A DNA stretch of 64,000 bases, taken from NCBI GenBank assembly GCA_965247705.1, contig CBDFHV010000080.1, forward strand, positions 62,001 through 126,000, in the 5' to 3' direction. The stretch is from CBDFHV01 sp965247705. Its GTDB lineage: Bacteria; Pseudomonadota; Alphaproteobacteria; Rhodospirillales; CAMCUA01. Positions 8,944 through 17,364 of this stretch are shown here, one piece after another. Position numbers and translations under genes: made by a program. Under the pieces are notes generated by a model that was not told the origin of the DNA, made no database searches, and saw nothing but the letters and a program-made list of their open reading frames with translations. Position 1 is the stretch's first letter. The number at the start of each line of letters is the position of its first letter.

Positions 8944-10815
8944 ATGACCGCCACGACAGCAACACCCGTGGAGTCCAGGGCTGATCGTCAACAGCTGGAA
9001 TCGGCCGTCGTCCGCTTCGCCGGCGATTCCGGCGACGGCATGCAGCTGACGGGAGGCCAATTCACCGAAGCCACGGCCCTCGCCGGCCAGGACCTGGCCA
9101 CGTTCCCCGATTTTCCGGCCGAGATTCGCGCCCCGGCGGGCACCACGTTCGGCGTGTCTTCCTTCCAGATCAACTTCGGGTCCCGCCGTATCAAGACAGC
9201 GGGCGACATGGTCGACGTGCTGGTGGCCATGAACCCGGCGGCCCTGAAGGTGGAACTCCACAACCTCAAGGCCGGCGGCCTGCTGATTGTCGACAACGGG
9301 TCCTTCAGCGAACGCAACATGCGCAAGGCCGGTTTCACCGACCATCCGCTGCGGGACGGGAGCCTCGACAAATATCGGGTCGTGGAGATCGACATCTCCG
9401 CCATGACCATGGAGGCGGTGAAGGACAAGGGCCTCAGCAACAAGGAGGCCATGCGCTCCAAGAACATGTGGACGCTGGGCCTCATCTTCTGGATGTTCGG
9501 CCGCGACCGTCAGCTCACCATCGACCGGCTGACCAGCAAGTTCGCCAAGCGGACGGATATCGCCGATGCCAACATCGCCGCCCTCAACGCGGGGCATGCC
9601 TTCGGCGAGACGGCGGAGATGCCGGACGGCCTGAATGGGTTCGTCATTGAGCCGGCGGAAATCCCCCCCGGCCTTTATCGCACCGTCTCCGGCGGCGAGG
9701 CGCTTTCCTGGGGTCTCCTCGCGGGCTGCGAACTGGCCGGCCTGCCCATGTTCTTCGGCTCCTACCCCATCACCCCGGCCTCGCCCCTGCTGCACACGCT
9801 GGCTCATTTGAAGCACTTCGGCGTCGTCACCTTCCAGGCGGAGGACGAGATGGCGGCCGTCTGTTCGGCCATCGGCGCGTCCTACGCCGGGTCCATGGGC
9901 ATCACCTCGAGTTCCGGTCCCGGCGTGGCCCTGAAGGCGGAAGCCATCGGGCTGGCGATTACGGTCGAACTGCCTCTGGTGGTGGTCAACTCCCAGCGGG
10001 CCGGCCCCTCCACCGGCATGCCGACCAAAACGGAACAGTCCGACCTCTATCAGGCGGTTTTCGGCCGCAACGCCGACAGCCCGCTGGTGGTGCTGGCGGC
10101 GCGTTCGCCGGGGGACTGTTTCGAGGTGGGTATCGAGGCGGTGCGGCTGGCGGTCAAGTTCATGACGCCGGTGATGCTGCTGACCGACGGCTACGTCGCC
10201 AACGCAGCCGAGCCGTGGGCGATCCCCGACTTCACGGACACCGAGCCCTTCCCGGTGGTCTTCCGCACCGACCCGGAGGACTTCCACCCCTATGTCCGCG
10301 ACCCCGAGACCCTGGCCCGGCACTGGGCCATTCCCGGGACGGACGGCCTGGAACACCGCGTCGGTGGCCTGGAGAAGGACTACGAGTCGGGCAATATCTC
10401 CTATGACTCCAACAACCACCAGCGGATGACCGACGTGCGGCGCAACAAGATCAATGGGGTGGCCAAGGACATCCCGCCGCAGGCCGTGGAATTGGGCAAC
10501 GACTCTGGGAAGATGGCCGTAGTCGGCTGGGGATCGACCTATGGCGCGATCAATCGGGCGGTGGACAATGTCCGCAAAGAGGGGCTGGACGTTTCCCACA
10601 TCCACCTGCGCCACATCTGGCCCTTGGCCGCGAACCTGGGTGCGTTGCTCGCCGGCTTCGACCGTGTGCTGGTACCGGAGATGAACACTGGCCAGCTCGT
10701 CACCGTTCTGCGCAGCGAGTACTTGGTCCCGGCACGGGGGCTCAACAAGGTCTCCGGCCTTCCTTTCCGCATCGCCGAGATCGAGGCAGCCATTCACGCC
10801 CAACTGGAAGCCTGA
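8944..10815 (+). CDS. korA: 2-oxoacid:acceptor oxidoreductase alpha subunit (gamma-alpha fusion)
   Basis: Subunit of a thiamine-diphosphate 2-oxoacid:ferredoxin oxidoreductase, most likely the 2-oxoglutarate type that replaces or supplements 2-oxoglutarate dehydrogenase. The 623 residues start with the gamma domain (VVRFAGDSGDGMQLTGGQ, residues about 22-40) and continue into the alpha pyrimidine-binding domain from about residue 240 (FGSYPITPASPLLH, then QAEDEMAAV and SSGPG). The ATG at 8944 is chosen because it starts just before the conserved gamma domain; the open frame upstream adds 51 residues without similarity. It is followed after 28 bases by korB. Confidence 0.93.
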   Translation: MTATTATPVESRADRQQLESAVVRFAGDSGDGMQLTGGQFTEATALAGQDLATFPDFPAEIRAPAGTTFGVSSFQINFGSRRIKTAGDMVDVLVAMNPAALKVELHNLKAGGLLIVDNGSFSERNMRKAGFTDHPLRDGSLDKYRVVEIDISAMTMEAVKDKGLSNKEAMRSKNMWTLGLIFWMFGRDRQLTIDRLTSKFAKRTDIADANIAALNAGHAFGETAEMPDGLNGFVIEPAEIPPGLYRTVSGGEALSWGLLAGCELAGLPMFFGSYPITPASPLLHTLAHLKHFGVVTFQAEDEMAAVCSAIGASYAGSMGITSSSGPGVALKAEAIGLAITVELPLVVVNSQRAGPSTGMPTKTEQSDLYQAVFGRNADSPLVVLAARSPGDCFEVGIEAVRLAVKFMTPVMLLTDGYVANAAEPWAIPDFTDTEPFPVVFRTDPEDFHPYVRDPETLARHWAIPGTDGLEHRVGGLEKDYESGNISYDSNNHQRMTDVRRNKINGVAKDIPPQAVELGNDSGKMAVVGWGSTYGAINRAVDNVRKEGLDVSHIHLRHIWPLAANLGALLAGFDRVLVPEMNTGQLVTVLRSEYLVPARGLNKVSGLPFRIAEIEAAIHAQLEA

Positions 10816-10843
10816 CCGTCAACGCCATTTTAGAGGCCGTCCC

Positions 10844-11866
10844 ATGAACGTCGTCTCCCCGCCCGCCAAGCTCTCGGCCAAGGACTTCGCCTCCGACCAG
10901 GAGGTGCGCTGGTGCCCCGGCTGCGGCGACTACGCCATCGTCAAGTCGGTACAGCGCACCCTGGCCGAAATGGCGGTGCGCCCGGAAATGACGGTGTTCG
11001 TTTCCGGCATCGGCTGCGCCGCGCGCTTTCCCTACTACATGGCGACCTACGGCTTCCACACCATCCATGGCCGCGCGCCGGCGATCGCCACGGGGATCAA
11101 GCTGGCCAACCCGGAGCTGGACGTGTGGGTCGTCTCCGGCGACGGCGACGCGCTGTCGATCGGCGGCAATCACCTGCTGCACGTCCTGCGCCGCAACGTG
11201 GACATGCAGTTCCTGCTGTTCAACAACGAGATCTACGGCCTCACCAAGGGCCAGTACTCGCCCACCTCGCGCATCGGCACCAAGTCGCCGTCGACGCCCT
11301 TGGGCTCCCTCGAGGCGCCGGTGTCGGCGGCCCAGTTTGCCCTCGGCGCCGGGGGACGGTTCGTCGCCCGCTCCGCCGACACCCTGATGAAGCACCTGCC
11401 GGTGGTGCTCAAGCGGGCCCACGCCCACAAGGGCTGCTCGTTAATCGAGATCTTCCAGAACTGCATCGTCTACAACGACGCCATTTTCGCCGACTTCACC
11501 GAACGGGACATCGCCCCCGACGCCCAGATTCACGTCGAGCACGGCAATCCCCTGATATTCGGCAAGAACAGCGACAAGGGACTGCGCCAGAAGCCCGATG
11601 CCCTGGAACTGGAAGTGGTCACCGTCGGCGAGGACGGAGTCAGCGAGTCGGACCTCCTGCTCCACGACGAGACCAATCGCCCCCTGGCCATGCTGCTGGC
11701 CGGCATGCAGCCGCCCGATCCGGTGGCCCTCGGCGTCCTCTACTGCGATCCCGCGCCCACCTACGACGATAGCGTTCGCCAGCAAATCGCCGCCATCAGC
11801 GAGAAGCAGGGCAAGGGGGACGTGAACGCCCTGCTGCGCGGCGGACATACCTGGACGGTCAATTAA
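10844..11866 (+). CDS. korB: 2-oxoacid:ferredoxin oxidoreductase beta subunit
   Basis: The TPP-binding partner of korA. Residues 24-32 carry the CPGCGDYAI block, and the TPP/Mg motif GDGDALSIGGNH is at about 103-114, followed by NNEIYGLTKGQ. The 340-residue length is typical of KorB. Together the two subunits oxidatively decarboxylate a 2-oxoacid to its CoA ester and pass electrons to ferredoxin, or run in reverse. The next gene encodes a ferredoxin-NADP reductase, so the reduced ferredoxin could be reoxidised to NADPH by a neighbour. The stop codon lies at the edge of a hairpin that reaches into the next start. Confidence 0.94.
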   Translation: MNVVSPPAKLSAKDFASDQEVRWCPGCGDYAIVKSVQRTLAEMAVRPEMTVFVSGIGCAARFPYYMATYGFHTIHGRAPAIATGIKLANPELDVWVVSGDGDALSIGGNHLLHVLRRNVDMQFLLFNNEIYGLTKGQYSPTSRIGTKSPSTPLGSLEAPVSAAQFALGAGGRFVARSADTLMKHLPVVLKRAHAHKGCSLIEIFQNCIVYNDAIFADFTERDIAPDAQIHVEHGNPLIFGKNSDKGLRQKPDALELEVVTVGEDGVSESDLLLHDETNRPLAMLLAGMQPPDPVALGVLYCDPAPTYDDSVRQQIAAISEKQGKGDVNALLRGGHTWTVN

Positions 11867-11901
11867 CCCGGCCGAAGTTCGAGGATAGGGGGCGGCCGGG
11901 T
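11866..11901 (+). promoter_or_regulatory. Hairpin covering the korB-reductase junction
   Basis: Nine-base arms ACCCGGCCG (11866-11874) and CGGCCGGGT (11893-11901) are perfect complements with an 18-base loop. The right arm includes the first two bases of the GTG start of the reductase gene, so the structure could limit initiation until korB is translated. It is not followed by a T run, so it does not look like a simple terminator. Confidence 0.45.
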
Positions 11902-13204
11902 GCCGATCAGCGTTGCCATCGTCGGCTCGGGGCCGGCCGGGTTCTACACCGCCGACGCCCTGCTCAAGCAAGGCGATGTGGCGATCGATATCGTCGACCG
12001 GCTGCCGACGCCCTTTGGCCTGATCCGCGCCGGCGTCGCGCCCGACCACCAGACCACCAAGAAGATCCAGCGCAAGTTCGAGCAGACGGCCATCGAGGCG
12101 TCGGTGCGCTATTTCGGCAACGTGGAAATGGGCCGCGACGTGACCCTGGACCAGCTTCGCGGCATGTACGACGCCGTGGTCCTGGCCGTCGGCGCTTCCG
12201 TCGACCGCAAGCTGGGCGTCCCCGGCGAGGACAAGACGGGTGTTCACGGCTCGGCCGCCTTCGTTGGCTGGTACAATGCCCATCCGGATTTTCGTCAGTT
12301 GAACCCGGATCTCAACGTCAACGCCGTCGCGGTGATCGGCGTCGGCAACGTGGCCATCGACGTGGCCCGGGTTCTGGTCAAGACGCCGGAAGAGATGGCC
12401 ACCTCCGACCTGCCGGATTACGCCGCGCGCGCGATCCAGGATTCACCCATCACCGACGTCTACATCGTCGGCCGCCGGGGCCCCGTCGAAGCCAAGTTCA
12501 CCAACGTCGAACTGCGCGAGATGGGTAAGCTCGAGGACTGCGTCCCGCAAGTGGACCCAGCGGTGCTGCCCGAATCCGTGGGCGAGGGGTGGGAGGATCG
12601 GGATCGCCGGGTGCGGGAACGCAACCTGGCCAGCCTCAAGGAATTCGCCGGGCACCGCCGCGACGAGATGAGGAAGGCGGTGCATTTCCTGTTCTACGCC
12701 TCGCCGGTTGAGATCTTGGGCAGCGAGCGGGTGGAGGGACTGCGGCTCGAACGCACGCGCCTCGAGGGCGGCCGCGCCATCGGCACGGGCGAGACCTTCG
12801 ACATTCCCTGCGGCCTGGTGATCCCGGCGGTGGGTTACCGGTCCCTGTCCGTGGACGGCGCCCCGTGGGACGACCGGGCCAGCGTGGTGCCCAACGACGA
12901 CGGCCGGGTGGCGGAACGGCTTTACTGCGTCGGCTGGATCAAGCGTGGCCCCACCGGCGTCATCGCCACCAACCGCCCGGACGGGGTCGCGGTGGCCCAG
13001 TACATCGCCGCCGACGCCGCCGCCGGCGGCCGCCTGGGCCGGGAGTCCCTGACCGCCCTGCTCAAGGACCGGGGCATCCGGGTGACCACGATCGAGGACT
13101 GGCAGACCATCAACGAGGTGGAAGCCGCCGCCGCCAAACCCCCCGCCCCGCGCAAGAAACTCGTCACCATCGACGAGATGCTCGCCGTGCTCGACGGCAA
13201 GTAG
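11900..13204 (+). CDS. Ferredoxin-NADP+ reductase, adrenodoxin-reductase type
   Basis: A 434-residue flavoprotein of the FprA/adrenodoxin reductase family. It has the N-terminal FAD dinucleotide motif VGSGPAGFYTADALL (residues about 7-21), the conserved PFGLIRAGVAPDH segment (about 38-50), the NADP-binding motif VIGVGNVAIDVAR (about 147-159), and near the C-terminus the second FAD contact GWIKRGPTGVIATN. It starts with GTG at 11900, 33 bases after korB. Reoxidation of ferredoxin reduced by KorAB, yielding NADPH, is the natural reading of the context, though the reverse flow is also possible. Confidence 0.93.
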   Translation: MPISVAIVGSGPAGFYTADALLKQGDVAIDIVDRLPTPFGLIRAGVAPDHQTTKKIQRKFEQTAIEASVRYFGNVEMGRDVTLDQLRGMYDAVVLAVGASVDRKLGVPGEDKTGVHGSAAFVGWYNAHPDFRQLNPDLNVNAVAVIGVGNVAIDVARVLVKTPEEMATSDLPDYAARAIQDSPITDVYIVGRRGPVEAKFTNVELREMGKLEDCVPQVDPAVLPESVGEGWEDRDRRVRERNLASLKEFAGHRRDEMRKAVHFLFYASPVEILGSERVEGLRLERTRLEGGRAIGTGETFDIPCGLVIPAVGYRSLSVDGAPWDDRASVVPNDDGRVAERLYCVGWIKRGPTGVIATNRPDGVAVAQYIAADAAAGGRLGRESLTALLKDRGIRVTTIEDWQTINEVEAAAAKPPAPRKKLVTIDEMLAVLDGK

Positions 13205-13285
13205 GACGACCTGGGCAAGCGACATTATTCGCCGCATCCAGGCGTTTGTGGAACTCGAAGACATTGAAATAATGGGCGAAGGCCG

Positions 13286-14152
13286 ATGACGGTGTTACTC
13301 GACGGCGGAATGGGGCAGGAATTGCGCGCCCGCGGATTCAACGCCGACGCCAAGGTCGCCGGTCTCGCCCTGATCGAATCGCCCTCGGTGGTGTGCGATG
13401 TCCACCGGGAGTATATCGCCGCCGGGGCGGAGGTGATCACGACCTGGAACTACGCCGTGACGCCCCATCGCCTGGCGCTCTCCGATCTTCGCGACAGGCT
13501 CGGGGGGATCACCCGCATCGCGGTCGACATGGCCAACCAGGCGCGCGAGGGCAGGGCGGGCGTGCGCGTGGCCGGCTCGTTGCCGCCCTTGCGCGCGAGC
13601 TATGAGCCCAACCCCCAAGATCCCGTTTCCATGGCCGAGGAATACGCTGAAATCGCTGGCCGTCTGGCGCCGGGCGTCGACCTGTTCATTTGCGAGACCA
13701 TGTCGAGCGCGGGCGAAGCCGCGGCCGCGGCCGGCGCCGCCACGGCGCATGGCAAGCCGGTCTGGGTCTCGTGGACGCTTCGGGACGAGCGTGACGGCCT
13801 GTTGCGCAGCGGCGAGACGGTGGACGCGGCCTTGGCCGCCGTAGACGGCATGCCGGTCGAAGCCGTGCTGTTCAACTGCTGCGACGCGGCCGCCATTGCC
13901 GATGCGATGCCGGGCCTGCGGGCGAAGACGACGCGGTCCATCGGCGCCTATGCCAATGCCTTTATGCCTATCGCCAAGGATTGGAAGCGCGACGGTCTTC
14001 ATCTGCGCGATCTGCGCGACCTTACGCCCGAGGATTACGCCCACTTCGTGGCCAAGTGGCGCGCCGCGGGCGCCGAAATCGTCGGCGGATGCTGCGGCAT
14101 CGGCCCGACCCACATAGCGCGCCTGCGCAAGGAGTTGGACCGAGTCGGGTAG
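13286..14152 (+). CDS. Homocysteine S-methyltransferase family protein
   Basis: A 288-residue single-domain enzyme with the zinc-thiolate methyltransferase fold. The N-terminal LLDGGMGQELRARG and the zinc ligands are visible: a Cys in LFNCCD (about residue 195) and the GGCCG pair at about residues 270-274. Such enzymes methylate homocysteine from S-methylmethionine, betaine or a similar donor to give methionine. It converges on a PLP C-S lyase gene of the same amino-acid pathway, 123 bases away. The donor is not evident from the sequence. Confidence 0.9.
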   Translation: MTVLLDGGMGQELRARGFNADAKVAGLALIESPSVVCDVHREYIAAGAEVITTWNYAVTPHRLALSDLRDRLGGITRIAVDMANQAREGRAGVRVAGSLPPLRASYEPNPQDPVSMAEEYAEIAGRLAPGVDLFICETMSSAGEAAAAAGAATAHGKPVWVSWTLRDERDGLLRSGETVDAALAAVDGMPVEAVLFNCCDAAAIADAMPGLRAKTTRSIGAYANAFMPIAKDWKRDGLHLRDLRDLTPEDYAHFVAKWRAAGAEIVGGCCGIGPTHIARLRKELDRVG

Positions 14153-14328
14153 GAGACGGAATGAAAGTGACCGACCGTACCTTTGTCCATGGGACTCCAC
14201 TCGGGAGACACCACAACAGGCCGCGGTCTCGGACCGAACCCCTTCAAAGCGCCGAGGACTATCGGCAGGCGGCCCCTACACCGCGTCCAGCGCCTGGGTC
14301 AGGTCGGCGATCAGGTCCTCCGGGTGTT

Positions 14329-15564
14329 CTATGCCGACGGAAATGGGACCATGGCCGGCGTCACCCCCAGCACAAGCTGCTCGTCGGGTGGCACGTCCGA
14401 ATGGGTCATGGTGCCGGGATGCTCCATGAGGGACTCGGTGCCGCCCAGGCTGACTGCCAGCTTGGCCAGTTGCAGGGCGTTGAGCAGCCGGAAGGCTTCG
14501 GCCTCGCCGCCGTGGACCTCGAACGAAAAGGTGGAACCCGGGGCCTTGCACTGGCGGCGGTAGACTTCTTTCTGAGGGTCGTCGTCGGTCAGGAATCCAA
14601 GGTAGTGCACGGCCTTGACCTTGGGGTGGTCGACCAGGAACTCGGCGACGTAGCGGGCGTTCTTCATAGAACTGGTCATGCGCAGCTTCAGGGTCTCCAG
14701 GCTGCGCATGAGGAGCCATCCGGCCTGCGGGTCGCAGATGGTGCCGAGGATGGTGCGCATGCCGGCGACCGGCGCGATCAAGGCCTTGGGCCCCAGGCAG
14801 GCGCCGGCGATCACGTCGCTGTGGCCGCCCACGTACTTGGTCAGGGAATAGATCACCAGGTCGGCGCCATGGAGCAGGGGCTGCTGCCACAGGGGCCCCA
14901 GGAAGGTGTTGTCGACGATGACCAGGGACCGGTGGCCGGTCCGCCGCTCCAGGTCCTCGGCCACCCGCCGGCAGCGGGCGATGTCGACCAGGGCGTTGGT
15001 GGGGTTGGCCGGCGTCTCCAGATAGATCACCGGCACCCGTCCTTGGGCCCGCGCCGTCTCCGCCGCCGTCTCCAACGCCCGGTCGCCGGGGCCGGCCAGG
15101 AAGCCCACCCGTTTGACCCCGAACTGGGGCAGGATGTTGTGGACCAGGAACTCGGTGCCGCCGTAAACGGGATCGCTGTGGATCAGCACGTCCCCCGGGC
15201 GGCAGAAGGTGAATAGGGTGGTCGAGATCGACGCCATGCCGCTGCAGAACACCAGCCCGGCCTCCGCCTCGTCCCACAGGGTCAGGCGGTCCTCCAGGAT
15301 CTCCAGGTCCGGGTTGTTGAGCCGCGAATAGATCAGCCCCGGTTCCTCCTGGGGGTGCTTCTCCCGCAGCCCGTAGGCCAGTTCGAAGAAGGATTTGCCC
15401 TCCTCGGCGGTCTTGAAGACGAAGGTCGAGGTCTGGAACAGGGGACATTTCACCGCCCCTTCCGACAGCGCCGGGTCGTAGCCGTAGCTCATCATCAGGA
15501 ATTCGGGGCGCAGCGGATGGTTGTTCAGGGTCCGCTGCCGATAGGACCGGGTCGCCGTGCTCAT
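14329..15564 (-). CDS. Cystathionine beta-lyase/gamma-synthase family PLP enzyme (late frameshift)
   Basis: A Cys/Met-metabolism PLP enzyme, close to the cystathionine gamma-synthase/beta-lyase group. It shows the YSRLNNPDLE block, the cofactor loop FCSGMASI, DNTF and the PLP lysine in YSLTKYVGGHSD (K at about residue 222). The frame ends after VTPAMVPFPSA at 411 residues. The expected C-terminal end, ISVGIEHPEDLIADL followed by TQALDAV, is encoded directly downstream in another frame running to 14276. A single missing base near 14341-14348 would explain this. The lost end helps position the substrate carboxylate, so the product may be impaired, or the base may be a sequencing error. Confidence 0.88.
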   Translation of the reverse strand: MSTATRSYRQRTLNNHPLRPEFLMMSYGYDPALSEGAVKCPLFQTSTFVFKTAEEGKSFFELAYGLREKHPQEEPGLIYSRLNNPDLEILEDRLTLWDEAEAGLVFCSGMASISTTLFTFCRPGDVLIHSDPVYGGTEFLVHNILPQFGVKRVGFLAGPGDRALETAAETARAQGRVPVIYLETPANPTNALVDIARCRRVAEDLERRTGHRSLVIVDNTFLGPLWQQPLLHGADLVIYSLTKYVGGHSDVIAGACLGPKALIAPVAGMRTILGTICDPQAGWLLMRSLETLKLRMTSSMKNARYVAEFLVDHPKVKAVHYLGFLTDDDPQKEVYRRQCKAPGSTFSFEVHGGEAEAFRLLNALQLAKLAVSLGGTESLMEHPGTMTHSDVPPDEQLVLGVTPAMVPFPSA

Positions 15565-15593
15565 GAGTCAATCTCCTTCAATGGTCCTCTGCG

Positions 15594-16076
15594 CTAGCGC
15601 GTGGGATAGGGCGTACCGTCCTTATGGCTATAGGTGCCGCCCCGGCTGCGCTGCAGGAGTTGCATGTCGATGTCCGAATAGACCGCGTCGTCGTCCGGAT
15701 TGCGGCTTCCCACCTCGATGCAGGTGACAGGACTGTCGGTATTGTTGACCAAGTGGTGGCCGTTGGTCTCGCCGGCGGGGAAGCCGGCGCACATGCCGGG
15801 CTTCAGGGGCGTCTCGCCTGCATCGGTGATCAGCGTCGGCTCTCCCGACAGGACGTAGATCCACTCGTCCTCGTGGCTGTGGGCATGGCGTTGGGAAGAC
15901 CAGCATCCCGGCGGTACGGTCAGGATATTGACCCCGAAGTCGGTGAGGCCGAAAGGATCGCCCAGGGCCCGCTTGCTGCGCGGGTTGCAAGGCTCGTCGA
16001 AGGGCGACGGATAGGCGCTGCCCGCCCGCTCGGGCAGGCTGTCGGCGGCGGCGGCAATGGGGCGATCGGGGTCCAT
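15594..16076 (-). CDS. Cupin-domain protein
   Basis: A 160-residue single-cupin protein. The metal-binding cupin motifs are visible: RHAHSHEDEWIYVLSGE (about residues 63-79, with two His and one Glu ligand) and, about 25 residues later, PAGETNGHHLVN with the last His. The function cannot be named; similar small cupins act as sugar or amino-acid binding enzymes or isomerases. The gene lies 29 bases upstream of the PLP enzyme gene on the same strand, so the two are probably co-transcribed. Confidence 0.88.
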   Translation of the reverse strand: MDPDRPIAAAADSLPERAGSAYPSPFDEPCNPRSKRALGDPFGLTDFGVNILTVPPGCWSSQRHAHSHEDEWIYVLSGEPTLITDAGETPLKPGMCAGFPAGETNGHHLVNNTDSPVTCIEVGSRNPDDDAVYSDIDMQLLQRSRGGTYSHKDGTPYPTR

Positions 16077-16219
16077 GGCGGGTCTCCTGCAAGGGAATAG
16101 GCGTTGACGAATGGGGGAGTGTAGACGGCCATCTCCTCGGGGTCATCGGCCGCCCTTGGCGGGCAGCGCCGGAGGGAGGTAGGATTGCCTCTTTCCGCCT
16201 GCCGCCCGAGGAGACCGCC

Positions 16220-16978
16220 ATGAGCCCGACCACCGTCACCGCCCTGGAGACCCGATCCGATCCGGTCATCCGGGCCCGCGAGGATCTGGCCGCCCTTTTC
16301 CAACTCGGCGCCCGCGCCGGCTGGCAGGAGGGCTCGGGCGGTCATATCAGCATGGTCGTGCCCGGCGCCCCGGATCGCATTCTGGTCAATACCTACGGCC
16401 GCTGGGAGTTCGTCATCGCCAGCGAACTGGCGGTGCTGGACTTGGATGGCAACCGGCTGGACGACGGCGGCGGCCGGGTCGACGCGGCGGCGCTCTTTAT
16501 CCACACCTGCGTCCACCGGGCCAATCCGCGGGCGCTGGTGGCGCTCCACAGCCACATGCCCCACGCCACGGCCCTGACCATGCTGGAGGACCCAACCCTG
16601 CCGCCGGCCTACCAGACGGCGCTGCGCTATTATGGGCAAGTGGCCTATGTCGACGAATACCGGGGCGGCGTTCAGGACGCCGAAGAGGGCGAGCGCATCG
16701 CCCGCGGCGTCGCGGGAAAGCCGGTGGTGTTCCTGGCCAACCACGGAATCCTCGTCACCGGCACCACGGTGCCCGAGGTGTTCGAGCGCACGACCATGCT
16801 GGAGGAGGCCTGCAAGCGCCACTTCATCGCCTCCCAGATGGGACGCCTGAAAATGGTGGCGGCGGACGTGGCCGAACACTACGCCGCCCGCTTCACCGCG
16901 CCCACGGACAAGACCGCGGATTTCTGGGCCTCGCACTTGCGGTTCCTGGACGGGGTCGAGCCGGACTATCGGCGTTGA
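16220..16978 (+). CDS. Class II aldolase/adducin-like protein
   Basis: A 252-residue protein of the class II aldolase/adducin N-terminal family, related to L-fuculose- and L-ribulose-phosphate aldolases/epimerases. It has GSGGHISM near residue 35, the metal-binding HSHMPHATAL near 115 and the third His in FLANHGILVTG near 178. The set of His ligands appears complete, so a zinc-dependent aldolase or decarboxylase is plausible; the substrate is unknown. It is divergent from the cupin gene, 143 bases apart. Confidence 0.87.
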   Translation: MSPTTVTALETRSDPVIRAREDLAALFQLGARAGWQEGSGGHISMVVPGAPDRILVNTYGRWEFVIASELAVLDLDGNRLDDGGGRVDAAALFIHTCVHRANPRALVALHSHMPHATALTMLEDPTLPPAYQTALRYYGQVAYVDEYRGGVQDAEEGERIARGVAGKPVVFLANHGILVTGTTVPEVFERTTMLEEACKRHFIASQMGRLKMVAADVAEHYAARFTAPTDKTADFWASHLRFLDGVEPDYRR

Positions 16979-17011
16979 AGACTTGACTCGCGGCGCTTGT
17001 CCGTCTAGTTT

Positions 17012-17027
17012 CCGGAAACGTATCCGG
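17012..17027. promoter_or_regulatory. Inverted-repeat operator upstream of antitoxin gene (copy 1)
   Basis: CCGGAAACGTATCCGG is a near-perfect 16-base inverted repeat 14 bases before the GTG of the antitoxin gene. A sister site, CCGGGAACGTTTCCGG, stands before the decayed paralogue at 19291-19306. Their shared consensus CCGGAAACGTTTCCGG is a perfect palindrome, as expected of an autoregulatory antitoxin operator. Confidence 0.55.
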
Positions 17028-17040
17028 TAACGAGGCAATC

Positions 17041-17364
17041 GTGAGCGAAGCGAACACGACAAGCGGTCCCCGAGTCCGGGTGGCTCGGCATCGAGCAAAG
17101 TCCGCGGCGCGCGGATCGCGGCGAGTGGAAGTGACAATCCCGGCCCGGGACACCCAATTCGTCAAGGCAATCGCCGATGCGCTTCGTTCTGGCGGGCAGG
17201 ACGCCGAACGCATTCGTGCGATGTTCAAGCCCATCGTGTCGGCAAGAAGAGCTCGAACCGGGGCCGAACTGGTCGCTTTCTTTCGTGAATCACCCCTGGT
17301 CGAGGCGGAACTGACCATCGAGCGAGATCAATCGACAGGACGCGCCATCGACCTTGAGCAATGA
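17041..17364 (+). CDS. Antitoxin-like protein of a PIN-domain module
   Basis: A 107-residue, strongly basic protein. The N-terminal half is Arg-rich (RVRVARHRAKSAARGSRR) and is followed by an amphipathic segment VEVTIPARDTQFVKAIADAL. I do not recognise a named antitoxin family, so the antitoxin call rests on position: its stop overlaps the ATG of a PIN toxin by four bases (ATGA), and it has a palindromic site upstream. It starts with GTG at 17041. A decayed paralogue lies at 19309-19580, with the VARHRAKTAA and VEFTIPARGTQ blocks preserved. Confidence 0.72.
   Translation: MSEANTTSGPRVRVARHRAKSAARGSRRVEVTIPARDTQFVKAIADALRSGGQDAERIRAMFKPIVSARRARTGAELVAFFRESPLVEAELTIERDQSTGRAIDLEQ

Noticed and set aside
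8860..10803. Minus-strand frame of 647 codons opposite korA
   Set aside because: korA is certain from motifs; the antisense frame is a shadow.
13205..13285. SAM-type riboswitch before the homocysteine methyltransferase gene
   Set aside because: The 81-base gap is too short and shows none of the stems I would expect of a SAM-I or SAM-II element.
14153..14275. Possible small gene starting MKVTDRTFVHG between the methyltransferase and C-S lyase genes
   Set aside because: The frame runs straight into the antisense of the lyase gene and shows no known similarity, so it is more likely spacer.
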